A DNA stretch of 64,000 nucleotides from Chrysoperla carnea (Eukaryota; Arthropoda; Insecta; Neuroptera; Chrysopidae), in the NCBI RefSeq assembly GCF_905475395.1, contig NC_058340.1:63156181-63220180 (forward strand), read 5' to 3'. The stretch's first letter is position 1. Each line of letters starts with the position of its first letter. Below the pieces are notes generated by a model that was not told the DNA's origin, made no database searches, and saw only the letters and a list, made by a program, of their open reading frames with translations. Position numbers and translations under genes: made by a program. This document shows, piece after piece, positions 34,861-47,020 of this stretch.

Positions 34861-36471
34861 GTAAGTATTACATAAATAATTTAATTTGCATACTGGTCAC
34901 AGATTATAATTTAATACAAAAAATGGATTCGTAAAAAACCACACATTTACATGCTTTATTAAAATTACAATAATAATATTTATTGTATTTTAGTTCACGT
35001 AACAATAATGCCATTTGTAAGACCTGACACAGTACCATTTCCATCTATATGGCATCGATTTGAACGTGTAAAAGATGGTCGAACACGAAAATTTTTTGTA
35101 CAAGATGCAACAGAAGACATGTTTCCATTTCTTTTAGATCGTATGATTGAATCATTCTGTCGAAACGAGCCTATGTGTAAAAGTTTGGGTAATTTATTTT
35201 TCTATATTTCTATATTTATTTTGTAAGTATCTATGACGATCAAGAAAGTGGCTTCAAGAGTGGCAAAATGATAGATGCAAAATATGAATTAAGAAAACAA
35301 TGTAAGAATCTCTACTTGCTAAAAAAACAACAAAAAGGTCGGAATTTATGCGCTTTACTCTTGTAAGATAAGTACTAGTCTTTCGCAGTTCAAAAGAGAT
35401 ACGGCAGAGCTTAGAATTAAAATCTACTTACTACTATTTTTCCATTAAATCTCTTCGGAATCTTGCAGATTTTCAAAAAAATATTTCGAACATTTTTTTC
35501 TTGTAGATGTTATAAGTGATCCTGAATCTGTAGACGCAGCGGAAATATCATGGCGTCAAGTTTTAGAACGTAAAATGTCTCTTGTATGCTTTGAAGAAGA
35601 TCCTGAAATTCCAGGAAAACCAATCCGATTTGTGGGATGTAATTTGACGTATGTAGTGGAAAAAGATGATACTCCTTTGGAAGTAAGTGACGCTTTCTAC
35701 CTAAAAAATCTATGTCGAATTTTCATTGAATCTTTATAGGTTTCGAGGTTCCTTGCAACCAAAAACGGCATTTTCTTTGCGATTGGATTATCTGTGAACA
35801 TATCTCAAATTTGATGATTCACGAATTAGATTAATTTTTTAGCTACCATCTTTTTTTATTTGACGACAAACCTTTTTTTGAAAACCCCGACTACAAAAAT
35901 GTGCCAAGGATCTCACTATAAATACGCCACTGGTCGTAGGGATACAATTTAGAAAATTAAAGGTCATATTCGAAAATAGCAACAAACAAAAAACTTGGTA
36001 TTACAGCTGCTACAAAAATATTTCAATAAATGATTTAATTTTAGGTGAAAGTTGGCGAAAAATGGAAAACTGTATACGATGTCGTAGATTATTGCGAACG
36101 GGAAGGTAATAAAGTATTGAAACCTAGCACATATTTGGATGCTTTAGGTTTATTAGTTCTCCAACGATTTCAAGGAATGTCAATTGGAACAGAAATTCTA
36201 GAAGCCCGGTAAATTATTTAAAAATGTTATTTTTTTGCAATAATTAACTTCCATTCTGTTTTCTTTCAGGATACCACTTTGTAAAGCTTTCAATATCCCT
36301 GTAACTGTTACATGCTTTTCAAATATAGCATCACAAAAAGTCGCTTTAAAATGTAAATTTGAGGATTTATATGAAATATCATATGATGACTTAGAAAAAG
36401 TTGATCCTCGATTTAAGTTTGATGTAAAGACAACTAAAACAGTGCGACAGATGTATCGAATAGTTGAATAA
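34600..36471 (+). CDS. GNAT acetyltransferase, paralogue B
   Basis: The non-coding exon 1 ends at 34860. Coding exons are 35008-35188, 35507-35682, 36045-36208 and 36270-36471, joining to 240 residues. The intron positions and phases are the same as in paralogue A. The first intron is only 133 bases, against 3.8 kb in A and 1.9 kb in C. The acetyl-CoA loop LQRFQGMSIG is kept. B and C share residues against A throughout (for example ERKMSLVCF, IRFVGCNLTY) and alignable introns, so B and C are the younger pair. The frame is open and the splice sites consensus, so it is probably functional. The substrate is unknown. Confidence 0.88.
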
Positions 36472-36959
36472 AATTTTATTTTTGGATTTTTGATTTTGGT
36501 AATTATTATTTCCTTCTCAAAAACATCCGAATTCTCATGAAATTAAATTGACATGGCAGTTTTGAAATCATACCACTCTAAACCCCCTTTTATCCTCAAT
36601 ATATTTCGTGTGAAATTTTTTTTGTCTGTTTTTTAAATATTCGATTTTCAATCTCAAATAACTCGGAAAATATTGAATTATCGAATTATGCTTGGATTAC
36701 ACTTTTTGCTTAGAATTCATCTATGAATTCCGGTTGTCATTTTAAAAAAAAATTTTCCACCTACCAAGGAGGGTTCATTACCATCGCCTGGGCAAAAACA
36801 CTCGGCATCGTATTACTTGTGTTTTTTTGGCGTTTTATACACTTACCGTTAAATTTTCAAGTCAATAGGAGCTATAGGAAAGAATTAAGATATTTAAGCC
36901 TCGTTTACTAGTGTATATATTTAAGTAAGAATATAAAAGTCGCAAAACCCCGCGTGGGT

Positions 36960-37253
36960 GGGAGGGTTTGGTATAAGCAGCTCATGGTCTTAAGATAAGA
37001 ATTACATTTCATTATTAAACCACAGCGGTTTGACGGTGATATATTTATTTCAGCATATGATAATAAAATTATAATATTAATTTCACTATTTATTTAAAAG
37101 ATCCGGTTGTTTCTTATATCACTTGAAAAACTTGTGCTATAGCATTGTTGTTAATTGTAACAATTCGTTTTAATTAATTATATTTTAGTATTCATTGTTA
37201 ATGATAATTAATTTAATATTCATTATTTGAATGATTGTGAATTATTAAAAAAT
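36960..37253 (+). promoter_or_regulatory. GNAT-C promoter and non-coding exon 1
   Basis: AAACCACAGCGGTTTGACGG and later blocks match the upstream regions of A and B; the exon ends AAAAAAT|GTAAGT. The duplicated unit therefore included regulatory DNA. Confidence 0.55.
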
Positions 37254-40200
37254 GTAAGTATTTACATAAATTTAACTTGCAATATATTGTCCTCCCTTAT
37301 TCACAACTTACCTCCCACTTATCCCCCCTTTTGTTCACAATTTTATGGATTTTAATTTTTTGGTGCGGAACTTTTTTGAAAAAGAAGTTTTGCCCATTAT
37401 ATTCGCTGACAATGTAACTTTATATAGGTCTAATAATTAAATTAACCTGATTTTTATACTTTTTGGGCCTACATTACCCCATCCACGGATTTTAATCAAA
37501 TTACTAAACGAAAAATTTTTTTGCGTTCTTCTCGATTTTTTCAAAGGGTACAAAAATTTTTCCCTTACAAAAAATTGCAAAAAATCGAGAAATTTTTTTT
37601 ATCTCTAATTTCTATAAAACTTAGTATATAAGGTAATTTTGACCCAAAAAGTACAAAAATCGGGTGCATTCGAAGACTGGTCTAATAGTTTTTGAAATAC
37701 GGACTAAAATCGATCCAAATATTACGATATCTCAGAAACTCTGCATCCAATCATTAAATTAACGTGATTTTTATACTTTTTGGGTCAAAATTACCCCATA
37801 CATCGAGTTTCATCAAATTCCAATACAAAAACAGAACGCATACACTTTTGATTATGGACATTCTAAAGCCCATAGCTCAGAAACGTTTGCATTTGGATCA
37901 TTGTACCCGTAAAAACTTTTAATCAAGATAAAAAGATATACATAATCTGGTAATATGAGCAAATTTAACCGAGACCAAATTCCCATAAGTTGAATACAGG
38001 CTCTTTTAAAACAACAAACGAAAGTCTATGGTTCGAATGTTATGTTCTGTAGAATTATCAAAAACGAACTAACGGACGTATCCACTTGGAATTTGGTATA
38101 GATATGTCTTTTGAAACATTATTCTGGAATAATAAGGAATAACTTAGCCTACTTATATTTTAGAAAAAAGAATAGGGTTTCGCATCAAAAAATTAAAGCC
38201 CATGAAATTGTGAACAAAAAGGTAAATAAGTGTAAAAGAAAAGAAGGCTATAACGCGGTAACCTTTGTTTTTAAAGTTGAAATTGCTAGGATGACATAAA
38301 TATTGCTCATTACAATAGGGTATTCCACTATTTTTGAAAAAGTACTTCAAAATGTTGATTTTGCTAATAAAAAGCAACCAAAAATTTATTTCGGAAAAAT
38401 ACACACGCTGTCTTGCCAAAAACTTAAATTAAATTTTAAACCTTTTTTAAACTGTCAAAAACGCGGGCATCCTATGTAATGACGTAATATGGGTATCATT
38501 ATACGAAATAACACAAATAACTTGGACAGATATATTCATAGACATCTGTTTATAATAAATATAAATACTTATTATCTATGTATATATTATACCCAGCTGT
38601 CTACACTGAACTAACTGATGGTCTATGACTCATACCGCTATGACATCACAGCAGGGCTTACCCGCGTTTTAGGTCACGTGATATTCAGTTTAAAAATTAC
38701 AATTTTTAATTTTAATATTTTAAAAGAAAAATGTGCTTTTATGACTCGAAATCAGAATATTTAAGTATATTTTTACATAAATTTAATCTTTTTGCAAATT
38801 TCATGATTTATTTTTGACTAACGATAATACCCTATTTCATGTAGTTTTTTTTTTTTAAACATGATTTAAAATGTTTAGATAAATTATTATTTTGTATTCG
38901 TGAATGAATTTGTGAATTTATCATTTTAAATGTTTAGATTTAATAATTATTTTGTATTTTTGAAGTTAATATCTTAAAACGTGATAAATTTAGAAAATAG
39001 TTAGTTTAAGCACTGTCAAATGTTTATATTAATTAAAAATATCATTTTACATAATTTGAATATAAATTTAATCTATCATTATAATAATATTTATTCTATT
39101 TTAGTTCACGTAACAACAATGCCATTTGTAAGGCCTAACACAGTACCATTTCCATTTATATGGCATCGATTTGAACGTGTAAAAGATGGTCGAACACGAA
39201 AATTTTTTGTACAAGATGCAACAGAAGACATGTTTCCATTTATTTTGGATCATATGATTGAAGTATTTTTCCGAAACGAGCCTGCGTGCAAACATTTAGG
39301 TAATTTATTTTTCTAAGTATCTATGACGATCAAGAATGTGGTCAACCAATAACCAATAGGAGGGCAAGATGGAAGATCCAGAATATGAATTATAAAGAAA
39401 AAAAAATTAAGGACCCTTAGTTGCTAAAAAATGATAAAAGCGAGAAATTTTTGCACTGTTTTACTCTCGCGGGTAAATAAGTATACTAATCTTTTGCACT
39501 TTTTTCTGGGCGACAAATAGTTAAACCACTGCCAGACCAATGAGGTATTTTTAAAATCAAATAAAAAAATGTTAAGTTATACAAAAGCGATACGACAGAA
39601 CTTGGAAATAAAATCTACTAATTATTTTTTCATTAAATCTCTTTAGAATCTTCTCGACTTTTAAAAAAATGTTTTCAAAATGACTTCTTGTAGATATTAA
39701 TGGCGATCCTGAATCTGTAGAGGCAGCCGAAATATCATTTCGTAAAGTTTTAGAACGAAAAATGTCTCTTGTTTGTTTCGAAGAAGATCCTGAAATTCCA
39801 GGAAAACCAATTCGATTTGTGGGATGTAATTTGACGTACGTGGCAGAAAAAGATGATATTCTTTTAGGTGTAAGTTACATATTCTACCTAAAACATCCAA
39901 TTTTTATTGAATGTTTTGGTTTCCAGGCCCTTGAAACAAAAAATTGCATTTTCTACGCCATTGGATCGTCAGCTGTGAATATGATGTCTCAAATTTAATG
40001 ATTTACGAAATAGATGAATTTTTTAGCTACCATCTTTTCTTATTTTACGACAAACTTTTTTTGAAAACTCCTTTAACAATTTAGAAAGTTAAAGGTCATA
40101 TTCGAAAAGAACAACAAACAAAAACCTTTTTATTACAGGCTACGCACATATTTCAATAAATGATTTAATTTGTAGGTGAAAATTGGCGACAAATGGAAAA

Positions 40201-40602
40201 CACTATACGATTGTAGAGATTATTGCAAACAAGAAGGTAATAAAGTATTGAAACATGACACATATTTGGAAGCTTCAGGTTTATCAGTTCTCCAACGATT
40301 TCAAGGAATGTCAATTGGAACAGAAATACTAGAAGCCCGGTAAACTATTTAAGAGAGTTAGTTTTTTCGCAATAATTAACTCCATTTCGTTTTCTTTCAG
40401 GATACCACTTTGTAAAGCTTTCAATATCCCTGTAACTGTTACAACCTTTTCAAATATAGCATCACAAAAAGTGGCTTTAAAATGTAAATTTGAAAATTTA
40501 ATTGAAATATCGTATGCTGAATTAGAAAAAGTTGATCCTAGATTTAAGTTTGGTGTAAAGGCAACTGAAACAGTGCGACGGATGTATCGAATAGTTGAAT
40601 AA
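36990..40602 (+). CDS. GNAT acetyltransferase, paralogue C
   Basis: The non-coding exon 1 ends at 37253. Coding exons are 39119-39299, 39694-39869, 40176-40339 and 40401-40602, joining to 240 residues. It is the most changed copy: the N-terminus reads RPNTVPFPFIW, a FFRNEPACKHLG segment replaces FCRNEPMCKSLG, and YDCRDYCKQEG stands where B has YDVVDYCEREG. The acetyl-CoA loop is intact. The frame is open, so it may be functional with a shifted substrate. The 1.85 kb first intron holds the TAGGGTAT MITE (38315-38835). Confidence 0.87.
37254..39104 (+). other. GNAT-C intron 1
   Basis: Two related blocks with CTTTTTGGG and TTACCCCAT lie at about 37432 and 37752, with an inverted one near 37630. 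The MITE 38315-38835 follows. No coding sequence is seen. Confidence 0.6.
38315..38835 (+). mobile_element. MITE with ATAGGGTAT / ATACCCTAT ends, copy 2 (longer)
   Basis: It begins ATAGGGTATTCC and ends GATAATACCCTAT; the body matches 2525-2922 reversed. It is about 520 bp, with segments absent from copy 1. The target duplication is not clear. Confidence 0.7.
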
Positions 40603-41457
40603 ATTAGATTGCCGATTTTGGAAATTATTATCATTTTCTTCTCCAAAACCCCCTAATTCTGATGAATTTAATTTCATTGGACAAATATTTATGCCAAGTA
40701 ATGTTCTCTATAAATTAGTTTAGAGGCCAGAAGGAATATTATCTAATGTACAGATCTATTGAATTTTGAGAATTTGAATCGCGTCCTTAAGCAGTCCGCT
40801 ATTTTCCCTACATTTATTTCCCCCATATATACCTCCTTAAATATGGATGTTGACAGAAAACAAGGACAAACGCCAAGTTACAAAAATTAATTTTATGACA
40901 TTTATTTTTGCTCATAAACTAAAGTTGTGAAATACAAGTTTGCTCGTTGCCATGGACGTGTAGAAGTCGCAGACTCTAATAAAATTCAAGGACACCATAA
41001 GGAAAGATTCAAATACATAACGAAAAAAGACATTTAATAATGAGTTCAATAAATTAAGTACAACAAAAATATACAAAAAAATTAACTAGGTAACCAACCA
41101 ACACCGAATTTATTTTCTTAATCCTTTAAAATCCTTAATTTTTAAAATGTTGACTCGATAAAAAGGTACACGATTCGTTCAAAATCACACAGAAAATATA
41201 ATAAAAAAGTATTTTCTAGTACAATCGTTTGTAAAAATTACCATACCTTATGTCTCTTTCGAAGACCACATCTCATTAAAATTCCATTCCCATTGTAAGA
41301 GTATAAAATTTCAGTCTAAATTGGTGATGTGTAAAGCAAATTAAAAACAGGCTTTTTAATATTCAGCCTCCAAGTGCAAAATTTACGTATATACGTTCCA
41401 AAATCTTTCAAATATTGTTTGGAAAAAGACTGTCACAACAAAAAAAGAAAATTGTTA
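40603..41457. other. Intergenic between convergent GNAT-C and ENPP
   Basis: This stretch receives the 3' UTRs of both genes. No other gene or repeat is recognised. Confidence 0.5.
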
Positions 41458-44214
41458 TTAAGAAGATTCACCACTGTCACTGATTAGTAATTGTTGAGCT
41501 TCACGATTTTTTCGTTGTTTTAATGCTACCATCGCCATGTCTAAATCACTTGTGTAACGTTTTTCAGCCCTTGAAATATTTTCACTTTCTTTTTTGCCTT
41601 TCATTAAGCAGAGCATTGCATAACCAACACATCCCAAACATATGATTGTTAAAATAGCACCTCCAACTAAAATTTTTTTAAGAAAGTAAGCTTTAAAATG
41701 TTGAACTGTCCAGTCATTAAAGTTACGGAAGAAAAATATTTGAACCAAATTTAAATTTCATGAATATTCCCTATTGTTACAGATAATTTACAGAGTTGTC
41801 CAGAATTATCGCAACACATAATAGAGGTTGAACTTGATATCTCTTTTCGTTTTTGAGTTATCGTGTTGATAGATCGACTTACAGACAGACGGACAGACAA
41901 CCGAAAACGGACTAATTAGGTGATTTTATGAACATCTGTACCAAAATTTTGTTGGTAGCATCAATATTTTTAAGCGTTACAAACTTGGGACTAAACTTAA
42001 TATACCTTAATACATTTCATATACATGGTATAAAAATAAATAAACCTGCTAACCTCTTCTTTAACTAAATATAAATGAAATAATTTTTCTTACCAAATAC
42101 AAAAAGCAAAGACAGAATATTATTTTCACCCTCGTCTGCAGGTAACACCAATATTGGTTCAATATTATGGAATGATCCATTATTTTTTGCTGGAGATATT
42201 TGTAAAATGGCACAAAACAAATGATATAAATCTATATTTTTAAATGGTGGTACCCTATAATTTTTCTTAAATCCTGGACCACGTGCCATAAAATATCCGG
42301 CCATACTTAACTCTGTGTTTTCATAGCCATGGCTTCCAAATTCACTTAATGAATTTACTACAAGCAGAAAATAATAGTTTTTTTTTTTTGACAATTGATA
42401 TTATTTTAAAAACTAGCAAAACTTACTTGTTCGATTTTTCGCATACTTATTTATTAAATCCAGAACGTCTTGGAATGCATATCCTGGATCTGCCATAGCA
42501 ATTAATGGTGGACATCGATTTGTTTTCTTTAAATGCCAACTATCAGGCAATTCATTTCGCCTTAGAACTTGGAAATGTTTATTGACTTGAGATAAATTCT
42601 TTAAGTTTTCATAAATTTCAACTTCATTATCTGAAACGTAAAAAATGCAATTCGATTATGTTTCAAAATATAAGAAAGGCTGTTATTTTCAGTAAAAATT
42701 ACCTTGATTTGGAATTACATGCAAAAATGGTGATGATCCAGCTAATTTATATGAATTTGGATCCAAATTCTGTGTAATATTTATTATATTTTCATACTTA
42801 TAATTGATCATTCCATGATCACTTAAATGAATAACATTAACACGATCGTAGATTCCATGAATTTTAAGTTGATCATCAAAATATTTCGTAAAATAATCTA
42901 GATCTGTCAACGTTTTATTAAATCGTTCCGAAAAAATACCATCTACATGTGCAACATCATCCGGTTGTTCATAATACAAAAATATTAAATTCGCCGGAGT
43001 TTCTGGATGATTAATCCAATTCATTACCTACAAAGAATATGAAATAGGGAATATTTATGTATTTTTTTTATATTTTTAATTCATTGTTTACACCGTTATA
43101 ACAAAGAAAAAAATATAAATACTGCTTAAAAATGCTGATTTAAGTGTAAACAAATATTTAAAATACATTATAATTTTGAGATATTTAAACGCAGTTTTTT
43201 AGCGCTCTCTATTGATGACGTATAAGTACGTGAACTGTCAAATTTTGACAGTTCAATGTATAATTTAGACTTTAAAAAAATGAACTTACAACATAGAATT
43301 TACACACATAATTATTAAGTTTTCTAATAAAAAGCCGTAGAATAGCATAATTTAATGAAATATCATATAAAATGTAAGTAATTAATATCATACAGTATGC
43401 CAACAAATTTAACAAGCCCATACTATGATGTCACGTCTGTATAAAAATTTGAATTTCCGTTTTAGAAATTTTTAAATGCCCTCACTGAATTCGTACTTTT
43501 ATTAATTAATTTTAAGTAATTAAAAAGATATTAATTACTAAAATAATGATTTAGTTGAAATGTCCAGTCATTAAAGTTACGGAAGAATAATATTTGAACT
43601 AAATTTAAATTTCATGAATATTCCCTATTGAATCGTTTGAAAAACAGAAATTTGATAATAATTTACCGTATCGATCCGTTCTGTCATTGTTACTGAAATA
43701 TTCCATGATTTTTTAAAAGTTGGATTAACATTTTGATATGCAAATTCACCTCCTGGCCACATCATTACACCGGAATGACGATCAAATGCAGCTTTCTCAT
43801 TTCGAATCTACAAACAAAAAATTCATCGTAAATACCAAAATCAATATTCGTAGAATAATGTAAACATACCCAAATCGGTTCCACTTGATCATTGTAATGA
43901 TACATTTCATAACTATTTCCGATTATTTCCTTCAACTTCGAATCATAAATTTTATTTCCCACAACACCATGTACATCCGCATATAATCCAGTGGCAATTG
44001 AAAAATGATTCGGGAATGTTTTTGTAGGCATTACACTTGAAATATGATGTGCTGATACACCTTTTTTAAAGAAATCACGAATGTATGGGGTCTGATTTGA
44101 GTTAAAGTAATCGTAACGGAATGCATCGTAAGAAATTATAACCAAAATCGGATATCTTGATAAAGTATTTACAAACGATAGAACTAGAAATATTGATATG
44201 TATTTAAGAATCAT
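41458..44214 (-). CDS. Ectonucleotide pyrophosphatase/phosphodiesterase (ENPP), complete
   Basis: Minus-strand exons are 43870-44214, 43667-43807, 42703-43027, 42427-42630, 42094-42357 and 41458-41705, giving 508 residues. It is an extracellular, type I membrane hydrolase of phosphodiester bonds in nucleotides or lipids. Residues 1-18 form a signal peptide, about 22-420 the alkaline-phosphatase-like domain, and 438-460 a transmembrane helix with a 48-residue cytoplasmic tail. The two-zinc site looks complete: D30 (ISYDAFR), nucleophile T66 (PTKTFPNH), D185 and H189 (PDDVAHVDG), D232-H233 (LSDHG) and H348 (GSHGYEN). Length and C-terminal anchor resemble ENPP4/ENPP5-like members. The substrate is not predictable. 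The acceptor region of the last intron is duplicated in the second intron (43558-43629). Confidence 0.92.
41833..42030 (-). repeat. Dispersed repeat with TGTCCGTC microsatellite, reverse copy in ENPP intron
   Basis: It is the reverse complement of 19083-19300: CTCTTTTCGTTTTTGAGTTA, then GACAGACGGACAGACAACC and TAAACTTAATATACC. Confidence 0.75.
43028..43666 (-). other. ENPP intron 2
   Basis: It contains a perfect inverted repeat, TGAACTGTCAAA plus complement, at 43231-43255, and the duplicated acceptor segment at 43558-43629. Otherwise it is AT-rich and unassigned. Confidence 0.65.
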
Positions 44215-44780
44215 TTTTTGAGTTTTTTACACCTTCATTCTGGGTTAGAAAAAGTTAACTAGTTAACATTTTCGAAAAATCGTATTTATGAAACATATTG
44301 TGATAAACGATACGAAATATGCTTTTTATTTATGACTCCAAATCTCAAGGACATGATTAAAATATTAAAATTTTACCACCAAGTTATCACATTTGACCAT
44401 AAAATCACTGAAGACAGGTGTGTCAATTTAGATTAATTATGTTTTCGTGGATAGGTAATTTGTGATAAGTGTGGTTGTCAAAATAGAACCGACTTGTCAT
44501 ATTTGAAAGGTAAATAATTTTAAAAGTTCCCGCGTTTAATTGTTCTATTTTTAAACTATGAAAATAAATTCAATAAACAAAACACAATCATTTTGATTTT
44601 TCAATTGTTTTTGACAATTTTCATTCAATTGTTGTTTTTTTGGCATAAATCTTTGTGAAATTGCAAACAAAAGAATATCGATAACCTTTAAAAAAAAAAC
44701 AAATGAATAATCAAAAGATGATTGACTCACGTAAATCAGCCTTTAGAAATGTCAAATTCTTATTTTTGTATAAATATAAT
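44215..44780. promoter_or_regulatory. Divergent promoter region between ENPP and the 258-aa gene
   Basis: The two genes point away from each other across about 0.57 kb. No TATA or other core motif can be named with confidence. Confidence 0.4.
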
Positions 44781-47020
44781 TCTGTTATTGTGAAAAGTGA
44801 ATAGTTTTCGCTGAATAAAATAAATATTTAACACTGAATATTTCAAAATGTAAGAGCATTAAAGTATTTTGGCTTTTTTTTTCTTTAAAAAAAAATTAAA
44901 AATTTGGATTTTTAATTAAAAGTTCATTTGTAATATTTTTCAAATTTTAACTTTCGAAATTTTTTTAGTTTAATGTTTTTTGTAATTAAAATAAAAGATT
45001 TGAAACAAAATTGATGGAAAATTTCTTTATTTAAAACCAAAAACAATATTTGCTATTAACATATCGATGTTAAAAGTTTTAACAGAAGTTGCTAATTTTA
45101 TGATTTATTTCTTTTATTAGATGAAAACGTGAAGATAATACTAATGGTGTTACTTGAAGAAGAAAAATTTGGAAGTGCGGTGCTATGGGTACATGCCTTG
45201 GACGATGTTTGCACCGCAGTAATTCTGGCAATATGCGTCATCGTTCTGGGAGTAATCGTACTTTCCGGCACGACGATAGCATTGAATTTTTTCATTTGGT
45301 CGATTCTAGCGAAGTAAGTTTTAGAGTGGTTCTATTCGTATATAAGCGCGTATTTAAAGTGTATCTAACTCGATATCATTACATTCACGGCCAACCCGTA
45401 GAACGCCTATGAATTTCATTACAGGGTTAATAATACTAGAAGCAAAAAGATCCATACTAACACGACTCCATTAGAGGCTTGACTAACCTGCAGATCGTCT
45501 GGGTTTTTCAATCACGGGATACATTAATTAGAAGAATTATACACGCTTAATGTACGCTTATGAACGAATAGCCTTATCGAAATTTTTAATATTTTCAAAA
45601 ATTATTATGATAAAACCCAGTGGTTGTTTGGGTATAACATATCTAAACCGTACATTACTTTACCACAGTAAGATGGAAGCTAAAATATCCCTTTTTAAAG
45701 CTGTTAAAGGCTGTGTCTAAAAATTGGAAGGTACAATTTGCACTGTTGCCAGATCAAGCGGTGTGGTAATGAACTCGTGATGAATTACTTAATAATAAAG
45801 TCGTATGCCCTTCTATATTTTAAAGTTTTTACTATTTTTCAATCCATAGCTTTACATTATTAGATTGATTCCGTTTCCACAAGAACGATTCGTGATTTTC
45901 GTTGATATTGAGTGGAAAAAATCGTATAAATATCTATCAAAGTTGCCGTATTTTGGCATATTTTATACCCAAACGGCCAGTGGATTTTCTTCAATAAAAA
46001 TTATTAATCTTTTGACTGTTGAAATAAATTTTAGGAGCGTGCCCAGGGCCCTAAAATGCCAACGAAGTAAGTTTTTTTTTATATAGTTTTTAACATTAAA
46101 AGTCATTGTATTATTAAATTTTAATTTTTACACGCTGCTTTTGACGATAGTATCGTGTCGAAATTTTTTGCTAAAATGGATAAACGAAAATGCAAAACCA
46201 AGGTAAAAGAACCTTTAATATTTTTAATTTTCGAATCTTCCCAATTCTTTTCAATGATATATTTTTGCGTATTAAATTAAATGTTATTGATGTTTATTAT
46301 AGAAAAAACCTGTTTTGGAATTGGCTGAGGACTTATGGTGTCCCTTGGGAGATCCCCATTATTCAAGACTTCATAAATCTGCTTCCGTGCAATCTAGGCC
46401 ATCACAATCCACCAGGTATTCCATAGTTTGCTGTAGTAATTTCCAACATAATTGAAAATTTTAATGATTTTTTAGTGCTGGAGATATTTCTTTACAATGT
46501 TTGGATGCGCGCTCATTGCTTACTAGTGGAGCTGGACGAGAACAGTCTGTTTTATCATCTTCAACACCGCCATCTTCTATTGACTTAGAGTGGGAACATG
46601 AAGGATATCCTTCACCGGCTCCATGGTAATATATTAATTTATAAATAGGGTCCAAGATAAAAAAGTCATAGAATTTTCGCCTTTTTTTATTGGTACTATC
46701 AAAATTCATAACATTTTAGGAAGGTGTTGCCAGAAGAAGATGATTTTTTACATTTCGATTCATCTAGTCAAAATAGTCAAGTAACAATCGCAACACCAGC
46801 TCAGCAAAAGAAATGTCCAAGTGAAATAACACATTTATCAGGATGGTCGCAAATATCAACACCGGATTCACTTGAATGGGATCCGGTTCAAACAGCGTTA
46901 CAAGATTCTAGTGAGTTACCTGTTAGTGATTTAGATGCTGAGACTGAGCAATTATTATGCGAGATAGAAAGACTGACCAAAAAAGCTCTAAAAGAAACGG
47001 GTAGAGATTTAGATAGATGA
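44780..47020 (+). CDS. Uncharacterised 258-residue protein, seven coding/non-coding exons
   Basis: A non-coding exon ends at 44849. The next exon starts at 45121 with CDS from ATG 45185 to 45313; then 46035-46066, 46151-46202, 46303-46415, 46476-46625 and 46720-47020. Phases join to 258 residues. The start MGTCLGRCLHR has Gly2 and two early Cys, compatible with N-myristoylation and palmitoylation. The middle is basic (FFAKMDKRKCKTKKK). The rest is Ser/Thr-rich, with two acidic Trp-containing repeats (SSIDLEWEHE and DSLEWDP), and the C-terminus is a charged helix, ETEQLLCEIERLTKKAL. I do not recognise the family. The 32-base second coding exon is the weakest part of the model. The start could move if another frame is used. 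An AATAAA lies at 47242-47247. Confidence 0.7.

Noticed and set aside
45129-45317. Hydrophobic 62-codon ORF overlapping the start exon of the 258-aa gene
   Set aside because: It does not continue in frame into the following exons, while the 45185 frame does through all six junctions.
45865-46086. 73-codon ORF in the first coding intron of the 258-aa gene
   Set aside because: Including any part of it with plausible donors breaks the downstream frame; direct splicing 45313 to 46035 keeps it open.
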